From positions 329,534 through 393,533 of the forward strand of contig CACNFT010000001.1 in assembly GCA_902619825.1 (NCBI GenBank): DNA of 64,000 nucleotides. The letters run 5' to 3'. Positions 49,003-59,066 of this stretch are shown one piece after another. The translations under genes were made by a program, and so were the position numbers. The DNA is from an uncultured Candidatus Actinomarina sp. (GTDB lineage: Bacteria; Actinomycetota; Acidimicrobiia; Actinomarinales; Actinomarinaceae). How positions within the stretch are numbered: position 1 is the first letter of the stretch; each line of letters starts with the position of its first letter. The notes below the pieces were generated by a model. It did not search any database. It had not been told where the DNA came from and saw nothing but the letters and a program-made list of their open reading frames with translations.

Positions 49003-50138
49003 CAATTAAAAAAGAATTTAAATCTGAGTTAGAATCTTTGCACAAAAGCCTGATTGAAGTAAACGACTGGATGTACGAAAATCCAGAACTTGCTTTCGAA
49101 GAATTTGAAACGTCTAAGTATCTCGTTAACTACATAAAAAAATATGATCCTGAAGTCATGTACCCAACACATGGTCTTGATACAGCTTTTGAGGTAACTT
49201 TTGGTAAAGATGGTCCTCTCGTTGTTCTTTGTGTCGAATACGATGCGTTGCCAGAAATTGGACATGCCTGTGGCCACAACATAATTGCCACTTGCTCGAT
49301 TGGAGCTGGATTAGGTCTGAGAAATCTTGTCGACCAACTAGGTATCAGAGTCAAGCTACTAGGAACTCCTGCCGAAGAAGGTGGTGGTGGAAAAATAATA
49401 TTATTAGACAATGGAGCATTTGAAGATGCAAAATGTTCGATGATGATTCACCCTGGTCCTTATGATGTGGCTAATCCTACATTTTCTACAATTCAACAAT
49501 ATAAAGTTGAGTTCTTTGGGAAGGACGCACATGCTGCTGGTGCGCCGGAAGAGGGTATAAATGCACTAGATGCCCAAATACAACTATTTGTAAATGCTTC
49601 TACGTATCGTCAACAAATGTTAAGAACTGATAGGATGCATGGAGTTATAAAAGATGGAGGGTTTAAGCCGAACATTATTCCATCTTATACTTCATCAGAG
49701 TGGTACCTTAGATCTTTAAACGAAGATGGGCTGAACAAGTTGGAACAAGATTTTTTAAATTTCGTAAACGGGGCGGCAATTGCAACTAAATGCAAATCAG
49801 ACGTTACTTCTCCAGACTTTAGATACCAAGAAATTCTAAATAATAAAACAATGTTCGAATTGTTTATGGAAAACTGTAATGAAATTGGAAGAGACATGCC
49901 ACTACAAGATCCGGCACAACTTGGCTTAGGATCAACAGATATGGGAAACATATCCTTCGCGATGCCATCTATTCATCCTATGTTGGCTATCGACTCAGGA
50001 GACGCAGTCAATCATCAGCCTGAATTTGCAGCAGCTACAATTGAAGCTGGTGGTCATAAAGCTATATTCGATGGAGCATATGGAATGGGTGCAACCATTA
50101 TTGATTTAGCTGAAAAAAATCTCTGGGATAAACTCTAA
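48999..50138 (+). CDS. M20-family amidohydrolase (PM20D2-like)
   Basis: [52 protein letters not shown]. Confidence 0.9.
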   Translation: MTIKKEFKSELESLHKSLIEVNDWMYENPELAFEEFETSKYLVNYIKKYDPEVMYPTHGLDTAFEVTFGKDGPLVVLCVEYDALPEIGHACGHNIIATCSIGAGLGLRNLVDQLGIRVKLLGTPAEEGGGGKIILLDNGAFEDAKCSMMIHPGPYDVANPTFSTIQQYKVEFFGKDAHAAGAPEEGINALDAQIQLFVNASTYRQQMLRTDRMHGVIKDGGFKPNIIPSYTSSEWYLRSLNEDGLNKLEQDFLNFVNGAAIATKCKSDVTSPDFRYQEILNNKTMFELFMENCNEIGRDMPLQDPAQLGLGSTDMGNISFAMPSIHPMLAIDSGDAVNHQPEFAAATIEAGGHKAIFDGAYGMGATIIDLAEKNLWDKL

Positions 50139-50863
50139 AGAATCTGACTTAAGAACAACTTGGTTCTGTCATTTTGAGGATTATCAAAAAATTCTGTGGG
50201 GGTATTTTCCTCAACCATCAATCCCTCATCAAATAACATAACTCTGTCGGCAACTTCTTTAGCAAACCCCATTTCATGAGTAACGACAATCATTGTCATT
50301 CCAGATAAAGCTAACTCTTTCATAGCATCCAATACCTCTTTTATCATTTCAGGGTCAAGTGCTGATGTTGGCTCATCAAATAACATTATTTTTGGTTCCA
50401 TTGCTAATGCTCTTGCTATTGCCACTCTTTGTTGTTGGCCACCAGATAGTTGGCCTGGAAATTTTGATGCTTGCTCAGGAATACCAACTCTTGTCAAAAG
50501 CTCCATTGCTTTTTCTTCTGATTCACTTCTGCTTTTTTTTCTAACCCAAATTGGAGCAAGAGTTACGTTTTGTAATACTGTCAGGTGTGGAAAAAGATTG
50601 AAACTCTGGAAAACCATTCCAACTTCAGATCTAATAGCTTCTATATTTTTGAGATCATTAGTTAACTCAATACCATCAACGATAATTTCACCCTCTTGGT
50701 GTTGTTCAAGTCTGTTTATACATCTTATAAAGGTTGATTTTCCAGAACCTGAAGGTCCACATATAACTAAGACTTCACCTTCTTGAACTTCCATAGATAT
50801 ACCTTTAAGAGCTTGGAAATCTCCAAACCATTTTTTAACATCGTTTGTTTTAATAATGCTCAT
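50135..50863 (-). CDS. amino-acid ABC transporter ATP-binding protein (AapP/GlnQ-like)
   Basis: [46 protein letters not shown]. Confidence 0.96.
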   Translation of the reverse strand: MSIIKTNDVKKWFGDFQALKGISMEVQEGEVLVICGPSGSGKSTFIRCINRLEQHQEGEIIVDGIELTNDLKNIEAIRSEVGMVFQSFNLFPHLTVLQNVTLAPIWVRKKSRSESEEKAMELLTRVGIPEQASKFPGQLSGGQQQRVAIARALAMEPKIMLFDEPTSALDPEMIKEVLDAMKELALSGMTMIVVTHEMGFAKEVADRVMLFDEGLMVEENTPTEFFDNPQNDRTKLFLSQIL

Positions 50864-50866
50864 AAA

Positions 50867-52669
50867 TTATCTTTCTCCTAATCCTAATCTTTTTTCAACT
50901 TTCATGCTTCTTCTGGATAGAGTAAATGTAAATATCCAATAGAAAAATGCAATGAATAATAAGTTCTCTCTATCGTGGCCAACAAAATTTACTGGTATTG
51001 ATTGAGTACCAATTATCACCTTACCGATTGTGAGGAAATCAATAAGTCCGATAATCGTAACCAAACTTGAATCTTTAAATGCAGTTATCGCACTACTAAC
51101 TAACGTAGGAATAATTGCTCTTAATGCCTGTGGCATTACAATCAATGAAGTTTTTTGAAAAGGACTCATTCCTATTGCGTCAGCCGCTTCATATTGTCCT
51201 TTTGGAATAGATTGAAGTCCCCCTCTAATATTTTCTGCGAAATATGCTCCACTAAAGAATGCAGTTACCATAAGCACTCTTACAACTAACTCAAAGTTGA
51301 CACCTTCTGGTAAGAAAACTGCCATGGTAACGCTGGCAAAGAAAAGCCATGTAATATAAGGAACAGAACGAGTTAATTCAATAATTCCTGTACAAACAAG
51401 TCTAACAATAGGTAGTTTCGAGTTTCTTCCCAAGGCTAAAAGCACTCCCAAAGGAAATGAAACATAAGTTCCAAATATTGCAAGAAGCCAAGTTAGAGAA
51501 AATCCGCCAAAAATACTTTGCTGTTGTACGATAATCTGTGTATCTGAAGAGCCACCACGAATTAAAACAGATAAAGTAAATAGTGAAACACCCCAAACAA
51601 TAATAAGGTTTCTCTTACCTTTTGTAGATGAAGACACGGCTGGAATTACGATAGTAAATAACACAAGTAATAAGAGAGCTGATTTAAGAAGAATAGGGAC
51701 CGAGATAAAAAGTGCTATACCCGTAATAGCAATAAGTACACCCAAATATATAGAAAAATATTTCTCAACAACTGGATTGTTGATAAAGGTAATTGTCAAT
51801 GCTCCAATTAAAAAGATCCCTATAAAAATTGGTATATCCTGACCAAGAATTGTTGGTAGATCTATTTCTGGCTTTTTAAAAATCCATGAAAAAATAAATA
51901 ATGGTAAAAGAACCCACGAGATAGACATTGTTCTCTTAATATTTTTAGAATCTTTAAATCTAGAACCTATAAAATAAAAAGCTAAAAATAATCCAAAAAT
52001 GATAGTCCAAGGAGTCTTTGTTGTGTCAGCAATTGGCATTAAAGGATCTGGAAATATTCTTTGGTTACTGCTATCAAGCTGTATTGTCGGGAGCTTTATA
52101 ATCCACATCAAAACTATTGGTATTGCCAAATAAAAACATAATAAGTCTGATTTATTGAATTTGTAATTAAGTTTTAGATTCTTTAGTACAAAAAATACAA
52201 CAACTAATATTGCAGAAGGTATAAGGAGTTGTAAGCGTGTTTCCATCGGGAAGGACTCCTCTGTTTGAATGATTCCGTCGTTGTCTGTAACACTTGAAAA
52301 CGTAGGTGCTACAACAGTGAAGAAAAGAAAAGCTAAACTGACTCGCAGAAATTTTGAGAATACCTCAGATAATGATGATTCTTCAGTACTTTTCCACAAC
52401 CCTATAGACATTCCAGCAAAAACTAGAGCTAATCCTACAGATATCCACACCCTAATAAAATCTTCTTCAGGATATGCCTGGACCATATAAAGTTGCATAT
52501 TATTTAAGACAGACAGCCAGTCTTTATCAGATGCCATTGCAAATCCAAACAATCCTCTAAAGAAACCCAAGACAAAAAATGATGTAGCTACGGTAAGTAT
52601 TGATGATGGAATTGAAGAAAATAAGTTTTCTCTCATCCAGGCTATTGATTTTTTAAATTCTAAATTCAT
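50867..52669 (-). CDS. amino-acid ABC transporter permease (AapM-like) with enlarged N-terminal membrane region
   Basis: C-terminal IELTRSVPYITWLFFAS; AYFAENIRGGLQSIPKGQYEAADAIGMSPFQKTSLIVMPQALRAIIP. Confidence 0.88.
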   Translation of the reverse strand: MNLEFKKSIAWMRENLFSSIPSSILTVATSFFVLGFFRGLFGFAMASDKDWLSVLNNMQLYMVQAYPEEDFIRVWISVGLALVFAGMSIGLWKSTEESSLSEVFSKFLRVSLAFLFFTVVAPTFSSVTDNDGIIQTEESFPMETRLQLLIPSAILVVVFFVLKNLKLNYKFNKSDLLCFYLAIPIVLMWIIKLPTIQLDSSNQRIFPDPLMPIADTTKTPWTIIFGLFLAFYFIGSRFKDSKNIKRTMSISWVLLPLFIFSWIFKKPEIDLPTILGQDIPIFIGIFLIGALTITFINNPVVEKYFSIYLGVLIAITGIALFISVPILLKSALLLLVLFTIVIPAVSSSTKGKRNLIIVWGVSLFTLSVLIRGGSSDTQIIVQQQSIFGGFSLTWLLAIFGTYVSFPLGVLLALGRNSKLPIVRLVCTGIIELTRSVPYITWLFFASVTMAVFLPEGVNFELVVRVLMVTAFFSGAYFAENIRGGLQSIPKGQYEAADAIGMSPFQKTSLIVMPQALRAIIPTLVSSAITAFKDSSLVTIIGLIDFLTIGKVIIGTQSIPVNFVGHDRENLLFIAFFYWIFTFTLSRRSMKVEKRLGLGER

Positions 52670-54469
52670 TTATCTCTCAACAATCTTCAGTTTTCTGTTG
52701 TAAAAATTGATTATGCTAGAAATTGTTAAACTTACGGTACTGTAAAAGATCATCCATACAATAAATACAGGTAAAGTTTGTCCTTCCTGATTGTATAAAG
52801 TTTGACCGACAGCAACAATTTCAGGGAAAGCTACAGCTATCCCCAATGAAGTATTTTTTGCAAGGTTTAGATACTGATTACCCATTGGAGGCAACATTAC
52901 TCTAATTGCCTGGGGTATAACAATTAACCTCAGAAGAGCACTTCTTCTAAAACCTAAAGAGAGTCCAGCTTCAGATTGCCCTTTGGCAACAGCCATAATG
53001 CCTGCTCTTACTACTTCGGATATAAATATTGCAGTATATAAAACTACTCCAACCCAGGTTGCAAAATAGCCAACTGACAACTTTTTACCATAATCATCAG
53101 AATATCTCTTAAATTTTGTAGTACCTGTTTGCTCAATCCTTGGTCTTGATAATGTAAAGGGATCACCCTCTGTGACTTGAATTTCGTAAAACTCTTCGCC
53201 CACTTTAAGTGATTTACCTTCTTCAAGATAAAGTGTTTCAATAGTACCTGCGTACTTAGCAACAATTTCATACTCTACTTTTTCTTCATTTGGCTTTCTA
53301 ATAATGTAGGCATCAGCAATTTTATCCCCAACTTCTACTCTTGATCCTGGTTCGACTACCCAATTAATAATCTCTGCTTTTTTCATTTCTACATTTTCTT
53401 TTTCGATTTCAACATCATGCATTGGGAACCAATATAATTTATTTTCAATACCGTGGAAGAGTTGTGGAAGCCCCCAATCGGCTTTATAGGTCAGTTCATC
53501 TCCTACTAAAAATTTTGAGACACTTGCTCCAAATGATGTAAGAAAAAGAAAAACTAATAATACAACTATTGCAACATTAAATATTATTTTAAAATAATCA
53601 TCATCACTATAAATTCCCTGAGCTTCTTCAGATTTTTTACTATCAATAAATCTTTTGGTAACTCTAAATCCAATAAAAACTGTAATTGCCGAAAATAGAA
53701 TCTGATAAAAAATTCCTGGAACACTCTCTAAGCCTATTGAAAGATATCCTGCAATTAGACCAATTATTCCAACTACTCTAAAACCTCCGAACCATCCGAC
53801 AATAATAAGTACAACAAAAGATATCACGGCCCATAATGTTGGATATGTCTCTCTTCCTTCTTTTTCAAGGGTTCTAACTCTCCATTTAAATATCTGGTTA
53901 GCAATGTATAAAACTAAAATAAAGTAAACCATAAATAAAATCGCATTAGGTTCTCTATTTGGCCATGGGAATGCGATACCTTTTGCACTTGCATGAATTG
54001 TATATGTACCAATTTCTGATACTTCTAATCTAGGTAGTGTAAGTATCAAGGCTTGAAAGAAAAGAATTTGAACTAAAAGTGGTACGTTCCTCACGATTTC
54101 TAATATTCCTGTTGCACTTTTTTCCACAATATAGTTTTTTGATAGTCTTGCGATACCAAGCATTGTCCCAAGAATTGTTGCCGCAAAAATTCCTGTAACT
54201 GTAATCCTTAGCATGTTTAACATACCAACCTGAAGCATCTGTAAACCAGAAACTGGAAGGGTATACATTCCTTCAGCAATAGAAACACCTGGTGTTTCTC
54301 CCAAAAAATCCCAGGAAAATGCTATATTTGTTGATGCAAAGTTAGTTGATGCATTTCCTAAATATCTTAAGACAATGCTTATAAAACCAACAAGAAAAAC
54401 TATTTGGCTTAACCATTTTAAGAAAACAACATTTCTAAAAAAAAGTAAATATTTGAGAGCGCCTTTCAT
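52670..54469 (-). CDS. amino-acid ABC transporter permease (AapQ-like) with inserted lipoyl/biotinyl-like domain
   Basis: GTMLGIARLS..EIVRNVPLLVQILFFQ; YTAIFISEVVRAGIMAVAKGQSEAGLSLGF..IVIPQAIRVMLPPMGNQYLNL; insertion about aa 355-435 (53165-53407). Confidence 0.88.
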   Translation of the reverse strand: MKGALKYLLFFRNVVFLKWLSQIVFLVGFISIVLRYLGNASTNFASTNIAFSWDFLGETPGVSIAEGMYTLPVSGLQMLQVGMLNMLRITVTGIFAATILGTMLGIARLSKNYIVEKSATGILEIVRNVPLLVQILFFQALILTLPRLEVSEIGTYTIHASAKGIAFPWPNREPNAILFMVYFILVLYIANQIFKWRVRTLEKEGRETYPTLWAVISFVVLIIVGWFGGFRVVGIIGLIAGYLSIGLESVPGIFYQILFSAITVFIGFRVTKRFIDSKKSEEAQGIYSDDDYFKIIFNVAIVVLLVFLFLTSFGASVSKFLVGDELTYKADWGLPQLFHGIENKLYWFPMHDVEIEKENVEMKKAEIINWVVEPGSRVEVGDKIADAYIIRKPNEEKVEYEIVAKYAGTIETLYLEEGKSLKVGEEFYEIQVTEGDPFTLSRPRIEQTGTTKFKRYSDDYGKKLSVGYFATWVGVVLYTAIFISEVVRAGIMAVAKGQSEAGLSLGFRRSALLRLIVIPQAIRVMLPPMGNQYLNLAKNTSLGIAVAFPEIVAVGQTLYNQEGQTLPVFIVWMIFYSTVSLTISSIINFYNRKLKIVER

Positions 54470-54507
54470 TATAAAATTTTATCAAATAAATATGGTACTT
54501 ACAAAGC

Positions 54508-54531
54508 AAAAGGGGCTTTTCAGCCCCTTTT
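54508..54531 (-). terminator. intercistronic hairpin/partial terminator between binding protein and permease genes
   Basis: Minus-strand read AAAAGGGGCT-GAAA-AGCCCCTTTT, 10-bp stem with GAAA tetraloop. Confidence 0.75.
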
Positions 54532-54554
54532 ACATTTATATAAAGATAATTAAA

Positions 54555-55631
54555 TTATCTTGCAGGAGGTGCGTAAATTAACCCACCGTTTGTCCAACGA
54601 TCGTTAGCTCCACCTTCTCTGAAGAGACCTAATGGATTTAGGTTTCTTGAGTAGATTTGGTCATAGTTACCAACTTGCTTGATAACATTGTAGAACGCGT
54701 CTGCGCTAAGACCCATCTTTGTTTGAAGCTCACCATCATTTGCACCAAATAATCTTCCAAGTTCTGGAAGTGCGTCTGTGTCAACAGAGTCAACGTTTGC
54801 GCTAGTAACACCATACTCATCTGCGATGATTGTTGCGTATACTGTCCAGTTGACTACGTCTGCCCATTCGCTGTCATTTGATCTATATGTTGGTCCTAAT
54901 GGCTCTTTTGATATTGGTGATGTTGGGAAAATTACCCAATCATTAAGAGCGTCATTAACTGCTCTTCTACCAACAAGTGCTGAACCATCAGTTGTGATAA
55001 TATCACATTCACCTGCAATGAATTTGTCAACAGCTTCTGCGAAAGCTTCAACTGTAACAAGTTCGATTGTTGCACCAGCAAGTCCTGCACCTTCAGTAAT
55101 ATTCTTTTCGGTTGTAGTTCCTGCGTTAGTACATACTCTAAGTCCGTCAATATCAGCTAGTGTAGAGCTTTCGGTAATACCGTCTGCTTTTCTACCAAGT
55201 AATTGCTGACCATCAAAGTAGGTTGTAGGACCGAAGTCATTACCTAACTCTGTGTCACGGCTTTGAGTCCAAGTTGTGTTTCTAAAAAGAACATCAACCT
55301 CACCAGCTGCTAGAGATGTGAATCTTTCAGCAGATGTAAGTTGCTTGAATTCGACTTTACTGTAGTCGCCGAAAACAGCAGCTGCCACTGCATAACAGAA
55401 ATCAACATCAAATCCACCAAAGGATCCGTCATCAGCTTGCTCACTGAATCCGGTAGCACCAGTACTGATTCCACACTTAAGAAATCCTCTTTCGATTACT
55501 TCATCTAGTGTAGATTCATCTGAGTGATCGTGTTCTTCTTCAACTGCTACTTCCTCAACTGCTTCTTCTGTAGCACAAGCTACTGCAATCATAGAAAGTA
55601 TAAGTAAAGAAACGATTGCTTTTTTACTCAA
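54555..55631 (-). CDS. amino-acid ABC transporter substrate-binding lipoprotein (AapJ-like)
   Basis: Lipobox IAVAC; GFSEQADDGSFGGFDVDFCYAVAAAVFGD; TTWTQSRDTELGNDFGPTTYFDGQQLL. Confidence 0.93.
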   Translation of the reverse strand: MSKKAIVSLLILSMIAVACATEEAVEEVAVEEEHDHSDESTLDEVIERGFLKCGISTGATGFSEQADDGSFGGFDVDFCYAVAAAVFGDYSKVEFKQLTSAERFTSLAAGEVDVLFRNTTWTQSRDTELGNDFGPTTYFDGQQLLGRKADGITESSTLADIDGLRVCTNAGTTTEKNITEGAGLAGATIELVTVEAFAEAVDKFIAGECDIITTDGSALVGRRAVNDALNDWVIFPTSPISKEPLGPTYRSNDSEWADVVNWTVYATIIADEYGVTSANVDSVDTDALPELGRLFGANDGELQTKMGLSADAFYNVIKQVGNYDQIYSRNLNPLGLFREGGANDRWTNGGLIYAPPAR

Positions 55632-55816
55632 TGTTTTCTCCTTTTATATAAAAGCAGACAGGAACAAAACAACTATAAATAAATTAAGTTCCCGTCTAAG
55701 TACTAATCTAATCTTTATTTGATTTTGCACCAAATTAATTTAATTATTAGATAGAAAAATCTTTCTATACATCAGAAATGCATGTATTATCCATTGTTGT
55801 AATTCAAGGAGAAAAG

Positions 55817-57088
55817 TTGTCAACTACCATTGTTTTAGGCGCTCAGTGGGGCGATGAAGGCAAGGGTAAAGTCACAGACTTTTTTGCATCAAAAGCTGAT
55901 CTTGTAGTCCGATTCCAAGGTGGAAATAATGCAGGTCACACAATTGTTGTGGGTAATGAAAAATTCGCCCTTTCGATGGTTCCATCAGGAGTGATGTATG
56001 AATCATGTACTCCAGTCATTGGTTCAGGATGTGTAATTGATTTTGAAGTTTTGAAAAATGAAATTGAAACTTTAAATAGTAAAAATATAGACACCACTAA
56101 ATTAAAGCTTTCATATAACGCACATATCATCATGCCATATCACAAAATTCTTGATGAATTAATTGAAGATAGTTTGGGTGATAAGAAAATTGGAACTACT
56201 AGAAAAGGTATAGGGCCTTGTTATGGCGACAAGATACAAAGAAAAGGTATACGCATACAAGATTTTTTATCTGAAGAAAAGTTTTATGAAAAATTAAAAA
56301 ATAATCTTGAAGAAAAAAATCAAATAATTGAAAAAATTTATGGTGGAAATTCTATAAACTTTGACGAAATAGTCGAGGAGTATAAAAAATACAAAGAACT
56401 TGTTTCATCAATTGCAGACGACACATCATTGGTTATATCTAATTCAATAAAAGAAAATAAAAAAATCTTATTTGAAGGAGCCCAAGGCACTCTTCTTGAT
56501 ATTGATCATGGAACATATCCATTTGTCACGAGTTCAAATACAAGTGCAGGTAATGCAGCTACTGGGTCTGGAATTGGTCCTTTAAATTTTGATGAAGTTG
56601 TTGGTGTAACCAAAGCCTACATATCTAGAGTTGGTACTGGTCCTTTCATAACTGAACAAGAAAATGAAATTGGTGATTACATGATTGAAAAAGGGGCTGA
56701 GTTTGGAACAGTTACTGGAAGAAGACGGCGTTGTGGATGGCTAGATTTAGTTTCTTTACAGTATTCGAGAAGGATTAACTCTCTAAGTCAATTATTTATA
56801 ACAAAATTAGATGTTTTAAGTGGCCTTGAGAAAATCAAGGTATGCGTAGGATATAACTTTGAAGATAAAAAAATCACAGACTATCCATTAGTTGATGAGA
56901 TATTAGATAAGTGTGAACCAATTTATGAATCGTTTGAAGGTTGGGATGAAGATATTTCTGGAATTACGAAATATGATGAACTTCCTGAGAATGCTAAAAA
57001 ATATATTGATTCCATTGAGGATTTCGTTGATGTGCCAATTAAATATATATCTGTTGGACCAGAGAGAAACCAAAATATAATTAGATAA
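55817..57088 (+). CDS. purA: adenylosuccinate synthetase (TTG start preferred, SD AAGGAG)
   Basis: TTIVLGAQWGDEGKGKVTDFFA; GNNAGHTIVV; EGAQGTLLDIDHGTYPFVTSSN. Confidence 0.96.
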   Translation: MSTTIVLGAQWGDEGKGKVTDFFASKADLVVRFQGGNNAGHTIVVGNEKFALSMVPSGVMYESCTPVIGSGCVIDFEVLKNEIETLNSKNIDTTKLKLSYNAHIIMPYHKILDELIEDSLGDKKIGTTRKGIGPCYGDKIQRKGIRIQDFLSEEKFYEKLKNNLEEKNQIIEKIYGGNSINFDEIVEEYKKYKELVSSIADDTSLVISNSIKENKKILFEGAQGTLLDIDHGTYPFVTSSNTSAGNAATGSGIGPLNFDEVVGVTKAYISRVGTGPFITEQENEIGDYMIEKGAEFGTVTGRRRRCGWLDLVSLQYSRRINSLSQLFITKLDVLSGLEKIKVCVGYNFEDKKITDYPLVDEILDKCEPIYESFEGWDEDISGITKYDELPENAKKYIDSIEDFVDVPIKYISVGPERNQNIIR

Positions 57089-58372
57089 ATGATAAAAAGA
57101 TACGAAGTAAAAGAAATAGTTGATATATGGAGTCAAGAAAACAAGTTAAGTACTTGGAAGAAAGTTGAATCCTCTGTCACAAAAAGTCTTGAAGAGAAAG
57201 GTATTGTACCTAAAGGTTTGTCAGAAAAAATACTTGCTGCAAATGTAACCGTAAAAGAAGTTGAAGCTCGAGAAAAAGTTACAAACCATGACTTAGCTTC
57301 ATTTGTTGACATATTACAAGACAAGATAAATGAAGATTCCGAATGGATACATTATGGCCTAACCAGTTCAGACGTAGTTGATACATCAAATAGTTTATTA
57401 ATTTTAGAATCATTAAATTTCCTAATAGGAGAAGTTGATAAATTAATCAGTACTTTGAAGAATCTTGCAATAAAAGAAAAAGATACCAAAATAATCGGAA
57501 GAACTCATGGAGTATTTGCAGAAGTAACTTTCCTTGGAAATATAATTTCAAACTGGTTGTTGGAGATACATCGAAATAAAGAACGTCTTGAAAGAGCAAA
57601 AGAAAATATAAGCATCGGAAAGCTAAGTGGAGTTGTTGGGAACTACACCATAATTAAAAGTGATGTTGAAAAAAAATCTTTAGAAAATTTAAATCTTAAG
57701 CCAGAGCTATTTGCTTCTCAAATTGTTAGCCGTGATAGATATGCTGAAGTAATTAGCTCTATAGGAATGCTTGCAAGTTCCTATGATCGTATAGCTATAA
57801 ATCTAAGAGGTTATCAACGTTCAGAGGTGAGTGAAATTCACGAGTCATTTTCAAGAGAACAAAAAGGTTCTTCTGCAATGCCACATAAAAAAAATCCAAT
57901 TACTTCTGAAAGAATATCAGGAATTTCAAGAATCCTCAGAGGTTATGTTGTAAGTGCGCTTGAAAATATATCTCTTTGGCATGAAAGAGATATATCAAAT
58001 TCATCAGTAGAAAGAATCATTTTTCCAGATAGTTTTAATCTCATTTGTTTTTCAACAATTGAGATGGAAGAGCTATTCAAAAATATCAACATTAATCATG
58101 AAAAAATAAATTCAAATATTAATTCAGCAAAAGTGAGTTTGCTAACTCAATCTTTTCTATCTCATTTAGTAACTAAAGGGGTTGAAAGGGATGAAGCATA
58201 TAGATTTTTGCAATCTCAATCGTTTGAAATCGATAACTTAGATTCTTATATAAAAAATATTTCAACAAATTTTGAGGAAGTTGAAGAAAAAGAATTACAG
58301 GAAATTGGAAAAAGTTTTCTATCTGCGAAAACCAACAAAAATTTTGAAGAAAAAATAAATTCTGTTGTTTAA
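57089..58372 (+). CDS. purB: adenylosuccinate lyase
   Basis: HYGLTSSDVVDTSNSLLIL; GRTHGVFAEVT; KGSSAMPHKKNPITSERISG. Confidence 0.95.
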   Translation: MIKRYEVKEIVDIWSQENKLSTWKKVESSVTKSLEEKGIVPKGLSEKILAANVTVKEVEAREKVTNHDLASFVDILQDKINEDSEWIHYGLTSSDVVDTSNSLLILESLNFLIGEVDKLISTLKNLAIKEKDTKIIGRTHGVFAEVTFLGNIISNWLLEIHRNKERLERAKENISIGKLSGVVGNYTIIKSDVEKKSLENLNLKPELFASQIVSRDRYAEVISSIGMLASSYDRIAINLRGYQRSEVSEIHESFSREQKGSSAMPHKKNPITSERISGISRILRGYVVSALENISLWHERDISNSSVERIIFPDSFNLICFSTIEMEELFKNININHEKINSNINSAKVSLLTQSFLSHLVTKGVERDEAYRFLQSQSFEIDNLDSYIKNISTNFEEVEEKELQEIGKSFLSAKTNKNFEEKINSVV

Positions 58373-59048
58373 AAGATTTAAAAATCAATTCACTGAGATA
58401 AAAAGTGAGGTACTGGGTTTAAATGAATCACAAAATAATATCTTTGATTCAATTCTTGCTCCAGTGTTCTTTGTTTTAACATTTAGATTCTTTGATTTAA
58501 ATATTGCAATTATAAGTACAGCCATATTGGTTGCCCTAACGTTTGGGTACAGGTTGGTAAAAAAAGATGAAATTAAATTTGCATTTTACGGTGTTCTTGG
58601 AACTTTAGTTGCTTTGTTAATTGCTCAGATTCAAGGGACTGCATCAGGTTTTTTTCTACCAGGCATTATAAGAGATTTAAGCATTGCATTTATAGGATTG
58701 GTATCAATCTTATTGAGAAAACCATTTACGATCTATTCATCAATGTATTTTAGAAAATGGCCTAGAGAGTGGTATTTATTACCAACAGTAAAACCAGCTT
58801 ATAATCGGGTTGCAATCTTGTGGGTCATATTTCTTGGAGTAAAAGGTGGTTTACAAGTTTTATTTTTTGATAACCCAGAAGTGCTTGCAGTTATTAAATT
58901 GGCAACTTCAAACCAAACTACTTTAATTCTTTTAGTAGTTTCATATTTTATTGGTTTAAATAAATTGAAAGCTTTACGTGGTCCAAGTGTTGAAGAGTTT
59001 AAAAACAATACTCCTCCCCCTTGGAAAGGTCAACAAAGAGGATTCTGA
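58365..59048 (+). CDS. DUF3159-like membrane protein
   Basis: ASGFFLPGIIRDLSIAFIGLVSILLRKP; multi-TM. Confidence 0.65.
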   Translation: MFKRFKNQFTEIKSEVLGLNESQNNIFDSILAPVFFVLTFRFFDLNIAIISTAILVALTFGYRLVKKDEIKFAFYGVLGTLVALLIAQIQGTASGFFLPGIIRDLSIAFIGLVSILLRKPFTIYSSMYFRKWPREWYLLPTVKPAYNRVAILWVIFLGVKGGLQVLFFDNPEVLAVIKLATSNQTTLILLVVSYFIGLNKLKALRGPSVEEFKNNTPPPWKGQQRGF

Positions 59049-59066
59049 CTAAGGTATCATGCTTAT

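Noticed and set aside
54778-55209. 143-aa plus-strand ORF inside the substrate-binding protein gene
   Set aside because: Antisense shadow ORF of a well-supported CDS.
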